From: Alteromonas sp. LMIT006
Lineage (GTDB): Bacteria > Pseudomonadota > Gammaproteobacteria > Enterobacterales > Alteromonadaceae
Direction of reading: 5' to 3'
Assembly (NCBI RefSeq): GCF_024300645.1
Contig: NZ_CP101291.1
Coordinates: 496,001 to 560,000 of the forward strand
DNA length: 64,000 bases
Shown: piece by piece, positions 1 through 9,145 of the stretch
Position numbering within the stretch: the first letter of the stretch is position 1
Layout: the number at the start of each line of letters is the position of its first letter
Position numbers and translations under genes: made by a program
The notes under the pieces: model-generated
Database searches by the model: none
Told to the model about the DNA's origin: nothing
Seen by the model: only the letters and a program-made list of their open reading frames with translations

Positions 1-1
1 G

Positions 2-283
2 AAAAACTTAAACCGACGTGACTTCTTAAAGTGGTCAGGTGCGTCTTTAATCGGCGTTACCTTTGGCGGTGTTGCCCTACGCGCTCATGCGGAACAAGTG
101 GATCCTTCTGATCCACAAGCGGCTGCACTCAAATACACCCATGAATCCAAGGTGGAAGGCCAGTACTGTAATAACTGTGCATATATCCAAGCTCAAGGTG
201 AAGATTGGTTACCTTGCGCCTTATTCCCTAGTAAGAAAGTGTCTTCTAAGGGCTGGTGTAACGTCTGGACCAAGAAGCCTTAA
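2..283 (+). CDS. High-potential iron-sulfur protein (HiPIP), 5' end outside window
   Basis: The reading frame is open from the left edge to the TAA at 281-283, so the start codon lies upstream. The visible N-terminus carries a twin-arginine signal (NRRDFLKWSGAS, then a hydrophobic stretch ending in ALRAHA), so the protein is probably exported folded by Tat. The mature part has four cysteines in the HiPIP pattern: CxxC encoded at 166-178, a third Cys in WLPCALF and a fourth in GWCNVW. These should bind one cubane 4Fe-4S cluster. HiPIPs are small periplasmic one-electron carriers. The partner here is unknown; the oxidase cluster in the same window is only a possible acceptor. Family call is firm from the cysteine spacing and the Tat signal. 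Confidence 0.88.
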   Translation, partial: KNLNRRDFLKWSGASLIGVTFGGVALRAHAEQVDPSDPQAAALKYTHESKVEGQYCNNCAYIQAQGEDWLPCALFPSKKVSSKGWCNVWTKKP

Positions 284-295
284 AGTAAAGCCATT

Positions 296-323
296 GCTTG
301 GCTTACGATTGTGTAAGCCAAGC
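296..323 (+). terminator. Perfect 11-bp inverted repeat after the HiPIP gene
   Basis: GCTTGGCTTAC (296-306) pairs perfectly with GTAAGCCAAGC (313-323) around a 6-nt loop. It starts 12 bases after the HiPIP stop codon. There is no good T-run downstream, so it may be a weak terminator or an mRNA 3'-end stabilising hairpin. Confidence 0.45.
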
Positions 324-409
324 TCATCCCTTCTGATTGTATTCCCTCCACTGCCTCTGTACACTTAGTCCTGACGACAAAACACATAATAAGGGTTAGG
401 GAAACAACA

Positions 410-1900
410 ATGAAATTAGCAATCATAATTTGTTCTGTGTTCGCGCTCTGTGTGACATCCACAATGACGTTGGCTGAATCCACATCAGTGCCTGAGCCGG
501 TTCGCTCAATCACGGAACACTCAATCAAAATTCAAGATAAAACCATCAAATATGAGGTTATTGCTGGCGATACGCATATCCTGAATGAAGCTGGCGAGGC
601 CATTGCTAATATATTCAGTACCGCTTATTTTCGGACCAATACCAAAAACCCCAACCGCCCTGTATTATTTATTTTTAACGGTGGGCCTGGGTCGTCGAGT
701 GTGTGGCTGCACATGGGTATTTATGGACCAAAGAAGGTCGTTATTGGTTCGGATGCTGAAGCCGTCGGTTCCCCACCCTATGCAATATTAGATAATCCTG
801 ACAGCTTAATTGATATTGCCGATATGGTCTTTATTGACCCTCCTGGAACGGGGTATTCACGTGCCATTGGCGTCGGTGAAAACAAAGATTTTTGGGGCGT
901 CAAAGAAGACGCTGTGATTATGTCTGAATTTGTGCGCAGTTTTACCCGAGAGTATAACTTATTTAACCGTCCGAAATACTTATCTGGGGAAAGTTACGGC
1001 ACCACTCGCGCAGGTGCTATGGTCAAAGAACTGCAAGAGGGTTGGGGCTCGTATGACTTGAGCGGGGTATTTTTGATTTCCTCCATAGTGGATTTTCAAA
1101 CTGGAGATTTTAAAGCGGGCAATGACCTACCTTACATCACGTTTTTGCCCACCTATGCAGCTACCGCATGGTATCATCAGGCGATTGACCGCACTGGTTT
1201 TGTATCGCTAGAAGCCTTTTTGGATGAGGTAAGAGAATTTGCGCTCAATGACTATGCAACAACGTTGTTAAAAGGTCAAAGAGCAACAGATTTAGAGCGC
1301 TTCGAGGTAAGTAAGCAGTTACAACGATTTACAGGCCTATCAGCCGAGTTTTTGCGATTATCCAATCTGCGCATCAATGAATTTCAATTCATGAAAGCGT
1401 TATTGCGTGAACGTGGCATTCGTGTGGGTCGCTTAGACAGTCGCTATGTTGGCCAAAATACCGATAACATCAGTTATCAATTTGAAGCGGATCCCTCCGC
1501 ATACGCCATAGACGGCGCCTATACCGCAGCCATCAATGATTATTTCCGCACTGAACTCAACGTGAAGCGCAACGTGCGCTATCATATTTTGAGTGGTAAC
1601 GTGTTTAGCAACTGGAACTGGTTGTATGAACGCAACGCTCGATCCCAGGGCTTTTTGAACGTCACGCCATTTTTGGCGACCGCACAAAAACAAAATAAAG
1701 ATTTTAGAATTTTCGTCGCCAACGGTTATTATGACCTAGCGACACCGTTTTTTGCGACGGAACACTCTATGCATCACAATGACATCGATTTGTCTCGTGT
1801 GACCATGAAGTATTATGAAGCAGGACACATGATGTATATTCATCATCCTTCACTTAAAGCGCTGGCCGATGATATGCGCGCTTTTTTAACTCAAGAGTAA
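410..1900 (+). CDS. Secreted serine carboxypeptidase, peptidase family S10
   Basis: 496 residues. It begins with a Sec signal peptide (residues 1 to about 23, ending TLAES), so it is periplasmic or secreted. The S10 fold is shown by FNGGPGSSS (residues 89-97, oxyanion region), the nucleophile motif SGESYG with Ser195, the catalytic Asp in NGYYDLATP (about residue 442) and the catalytic His in EAGHMMY (about residue 473). S10 enzymes remove C-terminal residues from peptides, usually at acid pH; substrate here is unknown. The ATG at 410 follows a GGGA-rich stretch. It stands 10 bases upstream of prmA in the same direction and may be cotranscribed with it. Bacterial S10 proteins are common in marine gammaproteobacteria that degrade peptides. 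Confidence 0.93.
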   Translation: MKLAIIICSVFALCVTSTMTLAESTSVPEPVRSITEHSIKIQDKTIKYEVIAGDTHILNEAGEAIANIFSTAYFRTNTKNPNRPVLFIFNGGPGSSSVWLHMGIYGPKKVVIGSDAEAVGSPPYAILDNPDSLIDIADMVFIDPPGTGYSRAIGVGENKDFWGVKEDAVIMSEFVRSFTREYNLFNRPKYLSGESYGTTRAGAMVKELQEGWGSYDLSGVFLISSIVDFQTGDFKAGNDLPYITFLPTYAATAWYHQAIDRTGFVSLEAFLDEVREFALNDYATTLLKGQRATDLERFEVSKQLQRFTGLSAEFLRLSNLRINEFQFMKALLRERGIRVGRLDSRYVGQNTDNISYQFEADPSAYAIDGAYTAAINDYFRTELNVKRNVRYHILSGNVFSNWNWLYERNARSQGFLNVTPFLATAQKQNKDFRIFVANGYYDLATPFFATEHSMHHNDIDLSRVTMKYYEAGHMMYIHHPSLKALADDMRAFLTQE

Positions 1901-1910
1901 TTTCTTTTTC

Positions 1911-2789
1911 ATGGCTTATATCCAACTCAAAATCAATATGATCGCCGAGCACGCTGAAAGCTTAGGCGACATGCTCAGTGCCAATGGTGCTCAGGCCGTA
2001 ACCTTTGTCGACGCCAAAGATACGCCTTTATACGAACCAAAACCTGGCGAGGTCATGCTGTGGCCGGATACCCAAGTCATAGGTTTGTTTCCCGCCGAGA
2101 TGGATATGCAAGCGGTGATTACGCGTCTCTCCAAGGCGCGGATTTTAGGTGAGGATTTTGTCTACGTGCTTGATCCTCTTGAAGACAAAGATTGGGAGCG
2201 TGAATGGATGGAAAACTTCCACGCCATGCAATTTGGCAAGCGGTTGTGGATCTGTCCATCGTGGCGTGAGATCCCTGAACCCAATGCGGTCAATGTCATG
2301 TTGGATCCGGGTCTGGCATTTGGGACCGGCACCCATGCAACCACTGCATTGTGTTTGCAATGGCTTGATGGACTGGATCTAACGGGCAAATCGGTATTGG
2401 ATTTTGGCTGTGGCTCTGGGATTTTAGGCGTCGCTGCAGTCAAATTAGGTGCCTCTGCCATGGTCGGAATTGATATTGATCCACAAGCACTGCAAGCCAC
2501 GCGAGAAAATGCGTCACGCAATCACGTCAGTGCACAAGTCGAAGCCTTTTTGCCAGAGCATGCGCCGGCGCAACAATACGATGTCGTACTGGCAAATATC
2601 CTCGCAGCGCCATTACGTGAACTCAAAACAATCATTGCCGGATATTGTCAATCCGGTGGCCAAATCATCCTCTCAGGTATCTTGGTAGAACAAGCTGAAG
2701 AAATTGCCAATCTGTATTCAGAATTTTTTGTTATTGACCACATTGCACATTCCGGTGAGTGGGCTAGTATTAATGGAACAAAGCGCTAA
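1911..2789 (+). CDS. prmA: Ribosomal protein L11 methyltransferase
   Basis: 292 residues, the normal PrmA length. An N-terminal L11-recognition domain (residues 1 to about 100) is followed by a class I SAM-dependent methyltransferase domain with DPGLAFGTGTH (about 130) and the SAM-binding loop LDFGCGSGILG (about 163-173); the catalytic-region motif appears as LANILA. PrmA trimethylates lysines and the N-terminus of ribosomal protein L11. prmA next to dusB-fis is the classic gammaproteobacterial order and supports the call. No strong Shine-Dalgarno precedes the ATG at 1911, so translation may be coupled to the carboxypeptidase gene just upstream. Confidence 0.97.
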   Translation: MAYIQLKINMIAEHAESLGDMLSANGAQAVTFVDAKDTPLYEPKPGEVMLWPDTQVIGLFPAEMDMQAVITRLSKARILGEDFVYVLDPLEDKDWEREWMENFHAMQFGKRLWICPSWREIPEPNAVNVMLDPGLAFGTGTHATTALCLQWLDGLDLTGKSVLDFGCGSGILGVAAVKLGASAMVGIDIDPQALQATRENASRNHVSAQVEAFLPEHAPAQQYDVVLANILAAPLRELKTIIAGYCQSGGQIILSGILVEQAEEIANLYSEFFVIDHIAHSGEWASINGTKR

Positions 2790-2833
2790 TTATTGTCAAG
2801 CAAAATAATTGCAATTTGGTTAATTATTATACT

Positions 2834-2861
2834 TTGCAAACCGACAAAAAAAGCGTAATAT
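2834..2861 (+). promoter_or_regulatory. Candidate sigma70 promoter for dusB-fis
   Basis: In the 160-bp AT-rich gap between prmA and dusB, TTGCAA (2834-2839) and TAATAT (2856-2861) are separated by 16 bp. They are followed by a C-rich stretch (CTCACTCCC) in the position of the discriminator. fis promoters in enterics are growth-rate and stringently controlled through a GC-rich discriminator; applying that here is inference. Confidence 0.4.
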
Positions 2862-2949
2862 CTCACTCCCTTTATGGAAACGGGCTATTTTTTGTACGAT
2901 ATGGATGTTTTTTATTCAAGCTGAAATAGAGTACAGATAAGAGGTATTC

Positions 2950-3936
2950 ATGCGCATCGGGCCATATACTTTGGACAACAATGTATTTTTAGCGCCGATG
3001 GCAGGAGTCACTGACCGACCGTTCCGACAAATGTGCAAGAGGATGGGTGCTGGGCTTGTGGTGTCTGAGATGCTCTCAAGCAATCCAAAAGTGTGGCACA
3101 CCGAGAAATCCAAAATGCGCATGGACCACAGTGGTGAACATGGAGTTCGCTCTGTTCAAATAGCGGGTTCAGACCCGCATCTCATGGCTGAGGCGGCACA
3201 ACACAATGTTGCAAACGGTGCACAGATCATCGATATCAATATGGGTTGTCCTGCAAAGAAAGTAAACAAAAAGCTCGCAGGTTCTGCCTTGCTACAATAT
3301 CCGGATCAAGTGGAAGCGATTTTGGATGCGGTAGTGAATGCTGTTGAAGTACCTGTGACCTTGAAGATCCGTACAGGTTGGGATCCAGAACATCGCAACG
3401 GCGTGTTCATTGCTCAACTTGCACAACAGTACGGTATACAGTCTCTAGCGGTACACGGTCGCACTCGTGCGGACATGTACAAGGGCAATGCAGAATACGA
3501 CACCATCAAAGCGATTAAAGCTGCGGTATCGATTCCAGTGATTGCCAACGGTGATATTACAACACCGCAGAAAGCCGCTGAAGTATTGACATACACCGGT
3601 GCTGACGGGGTGATGATTGGACGAGGCGCGCAAGGTAATCCTTGGCTGTTTCGTGAAATTATCCATTACCTCGAGACGGGACAAATTTTGCCTAAACCCA
3701 CGTTGGCTGAGCAGTGCTCTGTAATGCTTGAACACATAGCTAACATACACGCTTTTTACGGCGGTATTAGCGGCGTGCGCATCGCGCGCAAACATGTGGT
3801 GTGGTACATGGCGCAGCTTGATCAAGGACGTCAATTTCGTGGGCATTTTAATGCATTAGAGACCGCTGAAGCGCAACTCGAAAGCATCAAAATGTTTTTT
3901 TCTGAAACGACAGATGAGTGTGTCTCTGTCGCTTAA
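2950..3936 (+). CDS. dusB: tRNA-dihydrouridine synthase B
   Basis: 328 residues, FMN-dependent TIM-barrel reductase that makes dihydrouridine in the tRNA D-loop. Visible hallmarks are [13 protein letters not shown] near the N-terminus (FMN site), NMGCPAKKV with the catalytic Cys100, KIRTGWD, the phosphate-binding stretch VHGRTR, and [13 protein letters not shown]. The C-terminal tRNA-binding helical domain runs from about residue 245. The gene is the first of a two-gene unit with fis 32 bp downstream, the conserved arrangement in Enterobacterales, Vibrionales and Alteromonadales. The start ATG at 2950 has GAGG (2941-2944) six bases upstream. Confidence 0.97.
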   Translation: MRIGPYTLDNNVFLAPMAGVTDRPFRQMCKRMGAGLVVSEMLSSNPKVWHTEKSKMRMDHSGEHGVRSVQIAGSDPHLMAEAAQHNVANGAQIIDINMGCPAKKVNKKLAGSALLQYPDQVEAILDAVVNAVEVPVTLKIRTGWDPEHRNGVFIAQLAQQYGIQSLAVHGRTRADMYKGNAEYDTIKAIKAAVSIPVIANGDITTPQKAAEVLTYTGADGVMIGRGAQGNPWLFREIIHYLETGQILPKPTLAEQCSVMLEHIANIHAFYGGISGVRIARKHVVWYMAQLDQGRQFRGHFNALETAEAQLESIKMFFSETTDECVSVA

Positions 3937-3968
3937 TTGATAACTTTAACAAAGAGCAGTATTCGATT

Positions 3969-4262
3969 ATGTTTGATCAAAATGCAACTTCTCCATTTAC
4001 GACCATTGTAACTACGCCCGCCCAAACGACTGCGCAAAAGCCACTGCGTGAATCGGTTAAGCAAGCGGTCAATAAGTACCTAAAACAATTAGAAAACAAC
4101 CAAATTGAAACCTTGTATGACATGGTATTGAGCGAAGTTGAAGCGCCTTTACTGGAAGAAGTGATGACTTATACTCGTGGCAACCAAACTAAAGCTGCGA
4201 TCATGATGGGCATCAATCGCGGTACATTACGCAAGAAGCTCAAGCAATACGGAATGAGCTAA
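3969..4262 (+). CDS. fis: DNA-binding protein Fis
   Basis: 97 residues, essentially the length of E. coli Fis (98). I chose the ATG at 3969 (MFDQN) over in-frame upstream codons because the family begins MFEQR-like and the upstream residues would lie inside the intergenic space after dusB. The C-terminal helix-turn-helix is typical: [28 protein letters not shown] (written here only as landmark residues [14 protein letters not shown] and KKLKQYGM). Fis is a dimeric nucleoid protein that bends DNA, activates stable RNA promoters and aids site-specific recombination and replication. It is the second gene of the dusB-fis operon, with a terminator 25 bp downstream. Confidence 0.97.
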   Translation: MFDQNATSPFTTIVTTPAQTTAQKPLRESVKQAVNKYLKQLENNQIETLYDMVLSEVEAPLLEEVMTYTRGNQTKAAIMMGINRGTLRKKLKQYGMS

Positions 4263-4286
4263 GTCGTTCGCGCTTAAGCGCAGATT

Positions 4287-4309
4287 AGAGCACCTTTGGG
4301 TGCTCTTTT
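4287..4309 (+). terminator. Intrinsic terminator of dusB-fis
   Basis: AGAGCACC (4287-4294) pairs with GGTGCTCT (4299-4306) around a 4-nt loop, and the hairpin runs into a T-stretch. It lies 25 bp after the fis stop codon. Confidence 0.85.
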
Positions 4310-4377
4310 CATTTGTATTAAGTGCACTACAGTAAGTTATACGCCCACCTTATTTTTTATCTAGCAAGAAGAGTTAT

Positions 4378-5976
4378 ATGAGTACTAGCCAACCCATTCG
4401 TCGCGCTTTGTTAAGCGTTTCTGACAAAACCGGTATTGTCGAATTTGCCACCGCCCTTGCGGCCCAAGACATTGAATTATTATCTACCGGTGGTACTGCA
4501 AAATTATTAGCAGAAGCCGGTTTGAACGTTATTGAGGTCTCTGATTACACGGGCCATCCGGAAATCATGGACGGTCGCGTAAAGACCTTACATCCCAAAA
4601 TCCACGGTGGTATCTTGGCGCGTCGCGGTACTGACGAAGCCGTAATGGAACAAAACAATATTGGTCCAATTGACTTAGTAGTTGTGAACCTATACCCCTT
4701 TGCAGCAACAGTAGCAAACCCAGATTGTTCTCTAGAAGACGCCATTGAAAACATCGATATCGGTGGACCGACTATGGTGCGCGCCGCAGCCAAAAACCAC
4801 AAAGATGTCACTATTGTCGTCAACGCTTCTGACTATGCTGTGGTATTAGAAGAAATGAACGAGAACGCGGGTGGCTTGAGCTATCAAACGCGTTTCGACC
4901 TTGCCATTAAAGCATTTGAACACACAGCAGAATACGATGGCATGATCGCTAATTACTTTGGCGCGCGTCTTGATACTCAAGAATGTGCGGAAGACTGCGG
5001 CCATGAACACAGTGAGTTCCCCCGCACTTACAACATGCAACTGACCAAAAAACAAGATTTGCGCTACGGCGAAAACTCTCACCAATCGGCTGCTTTTTAT
5101 GTTGAAAATGACATTCAAGAAGCGTCGGTTGCAACCGCTGAGCAGTTACAAGGTAAAGAACTGTCGTTTAACAACATTGCTGATACGGATGCCGCATTAG
5201 AGTGTGTTAAAGAGTTCGATGTACCAGCTTGTGTGATTGTGAAACACGCTAACCCATGTGGTGTTGCCTTAGGTGACGATATTTTATCTGCGTATGAACG
5301 TGCCTATAAAACTGACCCAACTTCTGCGTTTGGTGGCATCATCGCCTTCAACCGTGAGTTAGACGCGGCGACTGCGCAAGCGATCATTGACCGGCAATTT
5401 GTGGAAGTGATCATTGCGCCAACGATTGCGGATGAAGCCGCCCAAGTCTTGAGTGCCAAACAAAACGTCCGCGTATTAGCATGTGGCGATTGGCATGGCC
5501 AGTTAACTGACGGCTATGACTTTAAACGCGTCAATGGTGGATTGCTCATTCAAGATCGCGACTTTGGCATGGTCGAAATGGACGATTTAAAAGTCGTTAC
5601 CAAACGGGCGCCAACTGAAAGCGAACTCCAAGATTTGATGTTCACTTGGAAAGTCGCAAAATACGTCAAATCTAACGCCATTGTCTATTGTAAAGACGGA
5701 ATGACTATCGGTGTGGGTGCAGGTCAGATGAGCCGTGTATATTCTGCCAAAATCGCTGGCATCAAAGCGGCTGACGAAAACCTAGAAGTCAAAGGCTCAG
5801 TGATGGCGTCAGATGCCTTCTTCCCATTCCGCGATGGTATTGATGCCGCCGCTGCAGCCGGTATTACGGCAGTGATCCAGCCAGGTGGTTCAATGCGTGA
5901 TGAGGAAGTCATTGCGGCAGCAGATGAAGCGGGTATTGCAATGGTCTTTACCGGCATGCGTCACTTCCGTCATTAA
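4378..5976 (+). CDS. purH: Bifunctional AICAR formyltransferase/IMP cyclohydrolase
   Basis: 532 residues, the normal PurH size. It catalyses the last two steps of IMP synthesis. The N-terminal IMP cyclohydrolase (MGS-like) domain shows [19 protein letters not shown] and [13 protein letters not shown] within the first 80 residues. The C-terminal AICAR transformylase domain shows [18 protein letters not shown] (Lys and His of the active site), TDPTSAFGG and SDAFFPFRD. It is followed 21 bp later by purD, forming the common purHD operon. The 115-bp gap upstream contains the fis terminator; I see no convincing PurR palindrome in it. Confidence 0.98.
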   Translation: MSTSQPIRRALLSVSDKTGIVEFATALAAQDIELLSTGGTAKLLAEAGLNVIEVSDYTGHPEIMDGRVKTLHPKIHGGILARRGTDEAVMEQNNIGPIDLVVVNLYPFAATVANPDCSLEDAIENIDIGGPTMVRAAAKNHKDVTIVVNASDYAVVLEEMNENAGGLSYQTRFDLAIKAFEHTAEYDGMIANYFGARLDTQECAEDCGHEHSEFPRTYNMQLTKKQDLRYGENSHQSAAFYVENDIQEASVATAEQLQGKELSFNNIADTDAALECVKEFDVPACVIVKHANPCGVALGDDILSAYERAYKTDPTSAFGGIIAFNRELDAATAQAIIDRQFVEVIIAPTIADEAAQVLSAKQNVRVLACGDWHGQLTDGYDFKRVNGGLLIQDRDFGMVEMDDLKVVTKRAPTESELQDLMFTWKVAKYVKSNAIVYCKDGMTIGVGAGQMSRVYSAKIAGIKAADENLEVKGSVMASDAFFPFRDGIDAAAAAGITAVIQPGGSMRDEEVIAAADEAGIAMVFTGMRHFRH

Positions 5977-5997
5977 TTCAGATTAAACAGGAGCAAA

Positions 5998-7287
5998 ATG
6001 ATGCAAATTTTAATTATTGGTAGCGGTGGTCGTGAACACGCACTGGCGTGGAAAGCCTCTCAATGCGCGGGTGTTGAAAAAGTCTTTGTCGCCCCAGGTA
6101 ATGCTGGCACGGCAAACGAACCAAAATTAGAAAACGTCGCTATTGGTGTAGAAGATATTGAAGCACTGGTTGCGTTTGCCCAAGACAATGCGATTGATTT
6201 GACCATTGTGGGCCCAGAAGCGCCATTGGTCATTGGCGTAGTGGATGCATTCAACGAAGCGGATTTAGCCTGTTTTGGTCCGACGGCAGGCGCAGCTCAA
6301 TTGGAAGGCTCAAAGGCCTTTACCAAAGATTTCTTAGCGCGTCACAATATCCCAACAGCGGAATATCAAAACTTTACCGAAATCGAGCCAGCCCTTGCCT
6401 ATGTGCGTGAAAAAGGTGCGCCGATTGTCGTCAAAGCCGACGGTTTGGCTGCGGGTAAAGGCGTAATTGTTGCCATGACATTGAGAGAAGCAGAAGATGC
6501 GATTCGCGATATGTTAGCGGGTAATGCTTTTGGTGAAGCGGGCTCTCGTGTGGTCATTGAAGAATTCCTCGATGGTGAAGAAGCCAGTTTTATTGTCATG
6601 GTAGATGGCGCAAACATTGCGACGTTTGCAACCTCACAAGATCACAAGCGTGTCGGTGATGGCGATACAGGGCTGAATACCGGTGGAATGGGTGCGTATT
6701 CTCCAGCGCCAGTGGTTACCTCTGAAATTCATGACCGCGTGATGCGTGAAGTGATTGAACCCACGGTGCAAGGCATGGCAGCAGAAGGCAATCCCTACAC
6801 TGGTTTCTTGTATGCCGGTTTAATGATCACAGCTGATGGTACACCAAAAGTCATCGAGTACAACTGCCGCTTTGGCGACCCAGAGACTCAGCCGATTATG
6901 ATGCGCCTACAGTCTGATTTGGTTGAGTTGTGTCTCGCCGCTACCAAAGGTGAGCTAGCTGGACGCACCATTGAATTTGATCCTCGCCCTGCAGTGGGTG
7001 TGGTGTTAGCCGCTGGCGGTTATCCAGGTAGCTATGCCAAAGGCTTGGCTATCAGTGGTTTAGGCCAAGGTGAATCGGCGGATGCCAAAGTATTTCACGC
7101 TGGTACTGCCCTTGCTGGTGATGAAGTCGTTACAGCAGGTGGTCGAGTGTTATGTGCCACTGCAATGGGTGCGACGGTTACCGAAGCGCAAGCCAATGCC
7201 TATGCACTGGCGTCTCATATTGACTGGCAAGACATGTTCTATCGCAAAGACATTGCCTATCGAGCGATTGCTCGAGAAGCTGAGTAA
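5998..7287 (+). CDS. purD: Phosphoribosylamine-glycine ligase (GAR synthetase)
   Basis: 429 residues. An ATP-grasp enzyme joining phosphoribosylamine and glycine in de novo purine synthesis. Landmarks are ILIIGSGGREHA at the N-terminus, VGPEAPL, GSKAFTKDF, KADGLAAGKGV (ATP-binding loop), EEASFIV, and YNCRFGDPETQ (metal ligands). Two adjacent ATGs occur at 5998 and 6001 behind AGGAG (5989-5993). The second gives the better spacing (7 nt) and the family-like start MQILIIG, so the true start may be 6001. Second gene of the purHD operon; a strong terminator follows. Confidence 0.98.
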   Translation: MMQILIIGSGGREHALAWKASQCAGVEKVFVAPGNAGTANEPKLENVAIGVEDIEALVAFAQDNAIDLTIVGPEAPLVIGVVDAFNEADLACFGPTAGAAQLEGSKAFTKDFLARHNIPTAEYQNFTEIEPALAYVREKGAPIVVKADGLAAGKGVIVAMTLREAEDAIRDMLAGNAFGEAGSRVVIEEFLDGEEASFIVMVDGANIATFATSQDHKRVGDGDTGLNTGGMGAYSPAPVVTSEIHDRVMREVIEPTVQGMAAEGNPYTGFLYAGLMITADGTPKVIEYNCRFGDPETQPIMMRLQSDLVELCLAATKGELAGRTIEFDPRPAVGVVLAAGGYPGSYAKGLAISGLGQGESADAKVFHAGTALAGDEVVTAGGRVLCATAMGATVTEAQANAYALASHIDWQDMFYRKDIAYRAIAREAE

Positions 7288-7305
7288 CTGTTTTGCTCAT
7301 TGATT

Positions 7306-7331
7306 AAAGGAGGCTGCGGCCTCCTTTTTTT
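7306..7331 (+). terminator. Intrinsic terminator of purHD
   Basis: AAAGGAGGC (7306-7314) pairs with GCCTCCTTT (7319-7327) around loop TGCG, followed by a run of T to 7331. It starts 19 bp after the purD stop codon. Confidence 0.92.
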
Positions 7332-7406
7332 CAATAGTAGCTTTTATCCCGCTTCTGCGTATACTACATGCAGGAATAATAATGATCAGTACAAAGGTAA
7401 GCGGTT

Positions 7407-8309
7407 ATGTCAGCCAAGCATCCCATTATTGCCATCACGGGCTCTTCCGGCGCTGGTACCACGACAACAACCAATGCCATTCGGCATATTTTTCGCACGC
7501 TTGATATCAATGCGGCTGTAGTCAGTGGCGACAGTTTTCATCGCTTTACCCGACCAGAAATGGAAATAGAAATCCGCAAAGCGCAGGAGCAAGGGCGCCA
7601 TATCAGTTATTTTGGCCCAGTCGCTAATGACTTTGCTTTACTCGAAAATTTATTTACACAATATGGTCATAACGGAACGGGTCAAACACGTGAATACTTA
7701 CATACTTTTGATGAAGCCGTGCCTTACAATCAGATGCCAGGCACCTTTACGCCATGGCAAGACCTACCAAGTGAAACCGATGTGTTGTTCTATGAGGGCT
7801 TACATGGGGGAGTGAAAACCGACGACATTGATGTGGCCAAACACGTTGATTTGCTCGTTGGCATGGTACCTATCGTAAATCTTGAATGGATCCAAAAAAT
7901 CGTTCGTGACACCACGGATCGCGGTCATAGCCGAGAAGCCGTGATGAGCAGCATTGTGCGTTCGCTTGATGATTACTTCCAATACATTACCCCTCAGTTC
8001 TCTCGAACACATGTCAATTTTCAGCGCGTGCCGACCGTCGATACATCCAACCCATTCAGTGCGCGTGAAATACCCACGCAAGATGAAAGTTTTGTGGTGG
8101 TGAGATTCCGTCGTGAAATGAAAAACATCAATTTTCCCTACCTGCTACAAATGATTGATGGCGCCTTTATGTCACGTGTTAATACACTGGTTGTTCCGGG
8201 TGGTAAGATGGGATTAGCCATGGAGTTGATTTTGACCCCGCTCATTGAAGAAATACTCCATCGAGGTCAAAGCAACAAAACACAATTGGATTGGCTACAA
8301 GGCAAATAA
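7407..8309 (+). CDS. prkB: Phosphoribulokinase-family kinase PrkB
   Basis: 300 residues, close to E. coli PrkB (289). The P-loop is ITGSSGAGTTTTT at residues 10-22, followed by the substrate region GDSFHRF and the acidic Walker-B-like LFYEGLHGG. The family is class I phosphoribulokinase (PF00485), but PrkB in non-autotrophic gammaproteobacteria has no established Calvin-cycle role, and no RuBisCO gene is seen in this window. In E. coli prkB lies next to yheU-yheT-yheS; here those genes are 18 kb away. The gene is monocistronic, between the purHD terminator and ompR. The ATG at 7407 is preceded by AAGGTAAGCGGTT. Confidence 0.93.
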   Translation: MSAKHPIIAITGSSGAGTTTTTNAIRHIFRTLDINAAVVSGDSFHRFTRPEMEIEIRKAQEQGRHISYFGPVANDFALLENLFTQYGHNGTGQTREYLHTFDEAVPYNQMPGTFTPWQDLPSETDVLFYEGLHGGVKTDDIDVAKHVDLLVGMVPIVNLEWIQKIVRDTTDRGHSREAVMSSIVRSLDDYFQYITPQFSRTHVNFQRVPTVDTSNPFSAREIPTQDESFVVVRFRREMKNINFPYLLQMIDGAFMSRVNTLVVPGGKMGLAMELILTPLIEEILHRGQSNKTQLDWLQGK

Positions 8310-8314
8310 CATTT

Positions 8315-8341
8315 TGTAACAACCTGCATTGATACTGTAAC
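8315..8341 (+). promoter_or_regulatory. TGTAAC direct repeat upstream of ompR
   Basis: TGTAAC occurs at 8315-8320 and again at 8336-8341, exactly 21 bp (two helical turns) apart, about 75-100 bp before the ompR start. OmpR-family regulators bind tandem direct repeats on one face of DNA, and many autoregulate. Functional assignment is inference. Confidence 0.25.
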
Positions 8342-8413
8342 TAATTAGCGCTTTTGTCTTTGCTACGCTTAGCTTATAGTAATCCAATCAAGGCAATGTA
8401 TATGGGATTTTTT

Positions 8414-9136
8414 ATGGGGCAAGAAACATCCAAAATTTTGGTGGTCGACGACGATATGCGCTTGCGCAGTCTGCTCGAACGCTATTTGGTGGAACAAGGA
8501 TTTCAGGTACGCTCCGCGGCGAACGCCGAACAAATGGATCGTTTGCTTGAACGCGAGAACTTTCATTTAATTGTTTTGGATTTAATGTTACCCGGAGAAG
8601 ACGGGCTTTCTATCTGTCAGCGTTTGCGCAGCAAAGACAACGCCATTCCTATTATCATGCTGACCGCCAAAGGCGATGAAGTCGACCGCATTATCGGTTT
8701 GGAGATGGGCGCAGACGATTATTTGCCAAAGCCTTTTAACCCTCGCGAACTCCTTGCTCGGGCCAAAGCGGTACTCAGACGCAAAACGTCTGAAGCACCT
8801 GGCGCACCAGCACAAGAAGAACAGATCATTGAATTTGGTGTCTACAAGCTCAACCTTGCCACTCGCGAAATGAGCGCAGAGGGCAAACCGATGACACTCA
8901 CCAGTGGTGAGTTTGCTGTCCTAAAATCTCTAGTAACCCATCCCCGTGAACCGTTATCCCGTGACAAACTCATGAACTTAGCTCGTGGGCGAGACTATGG
9001 TGCCCTTGAGCGCAGTATTGATGTACAAGTCTCGCGCTTGCGTCGAATGCTCGAAAAAGATCCGCAAAATCCACGTTACATTCAAACCGTGTGGGGCTTG
9101 GGGTATGTGTTTGTGCCCGATGGCTCTTCGGTCTAA
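8414..9136 (+). CDS. ompR: Two-component response regulator OmpR
   Basis: 240 residues from the chosen ATG at 8414 (MGQETSKILVVDDD), which aligns with the start of E. coli OmpR. In-frame codons at 8354 and 8402 would add a non-conserved extension, and GGGA at 8403-8406 is well placed for 8414. The receiver domain (1-120) shows the acidic pair in VVDDD, phospho-acceptor Asp56 in LDLMLPGEDG, and Lys106 in LPKPFNPRE. The winged-helix domain shows LTSGEFAVL, LSRDKLM and VWGLGYVF. It controls osmotic and envelope genes together with EnvZ. envZ starts 9 bp after its stop codon, so the pair is an operon. Confidence 0.97.
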   Translation: MGQETSKILVVDDDMRLRSLLERYLVEQGFQVRSAANAEQMDRLLERENFHLIVLDLMLPGEDGLSICQRLRSKDNAIPIIMLTAKGDEVDRIIGLEMGADDYLPKPFNPRELLARAKAVLRRKTSEAPGAPAQEEQIIEFGVYKLNLATREMSAEGKPMTLTSGEFAVLKSLVTHPREPLSRDKLMNLARGRDYGALERSIDVQVSRLRRMLEKDPQNPRYIQTVWGLGYVFVPDGSSV

Positions 9137-9145
9137 TCGTCATCA

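Noticed and set aside
63-368. A 101-codon plus-strand frame at the left edge
   Set aside because: It lies out of frame over the HiPIP gene, whose Tat signal and four cysteines are unmistakable in the other frame.
2162-2521. Long minus-strand frame inside prmA
   Set aside because: Shadow of the prmA coding sequence; composition is that of antisense codons and no family motif is visible.
4310-4377. PurR operator upstream of purH
   Set aside because: No palindrome resembling ACGCAAACGTTTGCGT is present in the short gap.
7407-8309. prkB as evidence for carbon fixation
   Set aside because: PrkB homologues are common in heterotrophic gammaproteobacteria, and no RuBisCO or other Calvin-cycle gene is visible here.
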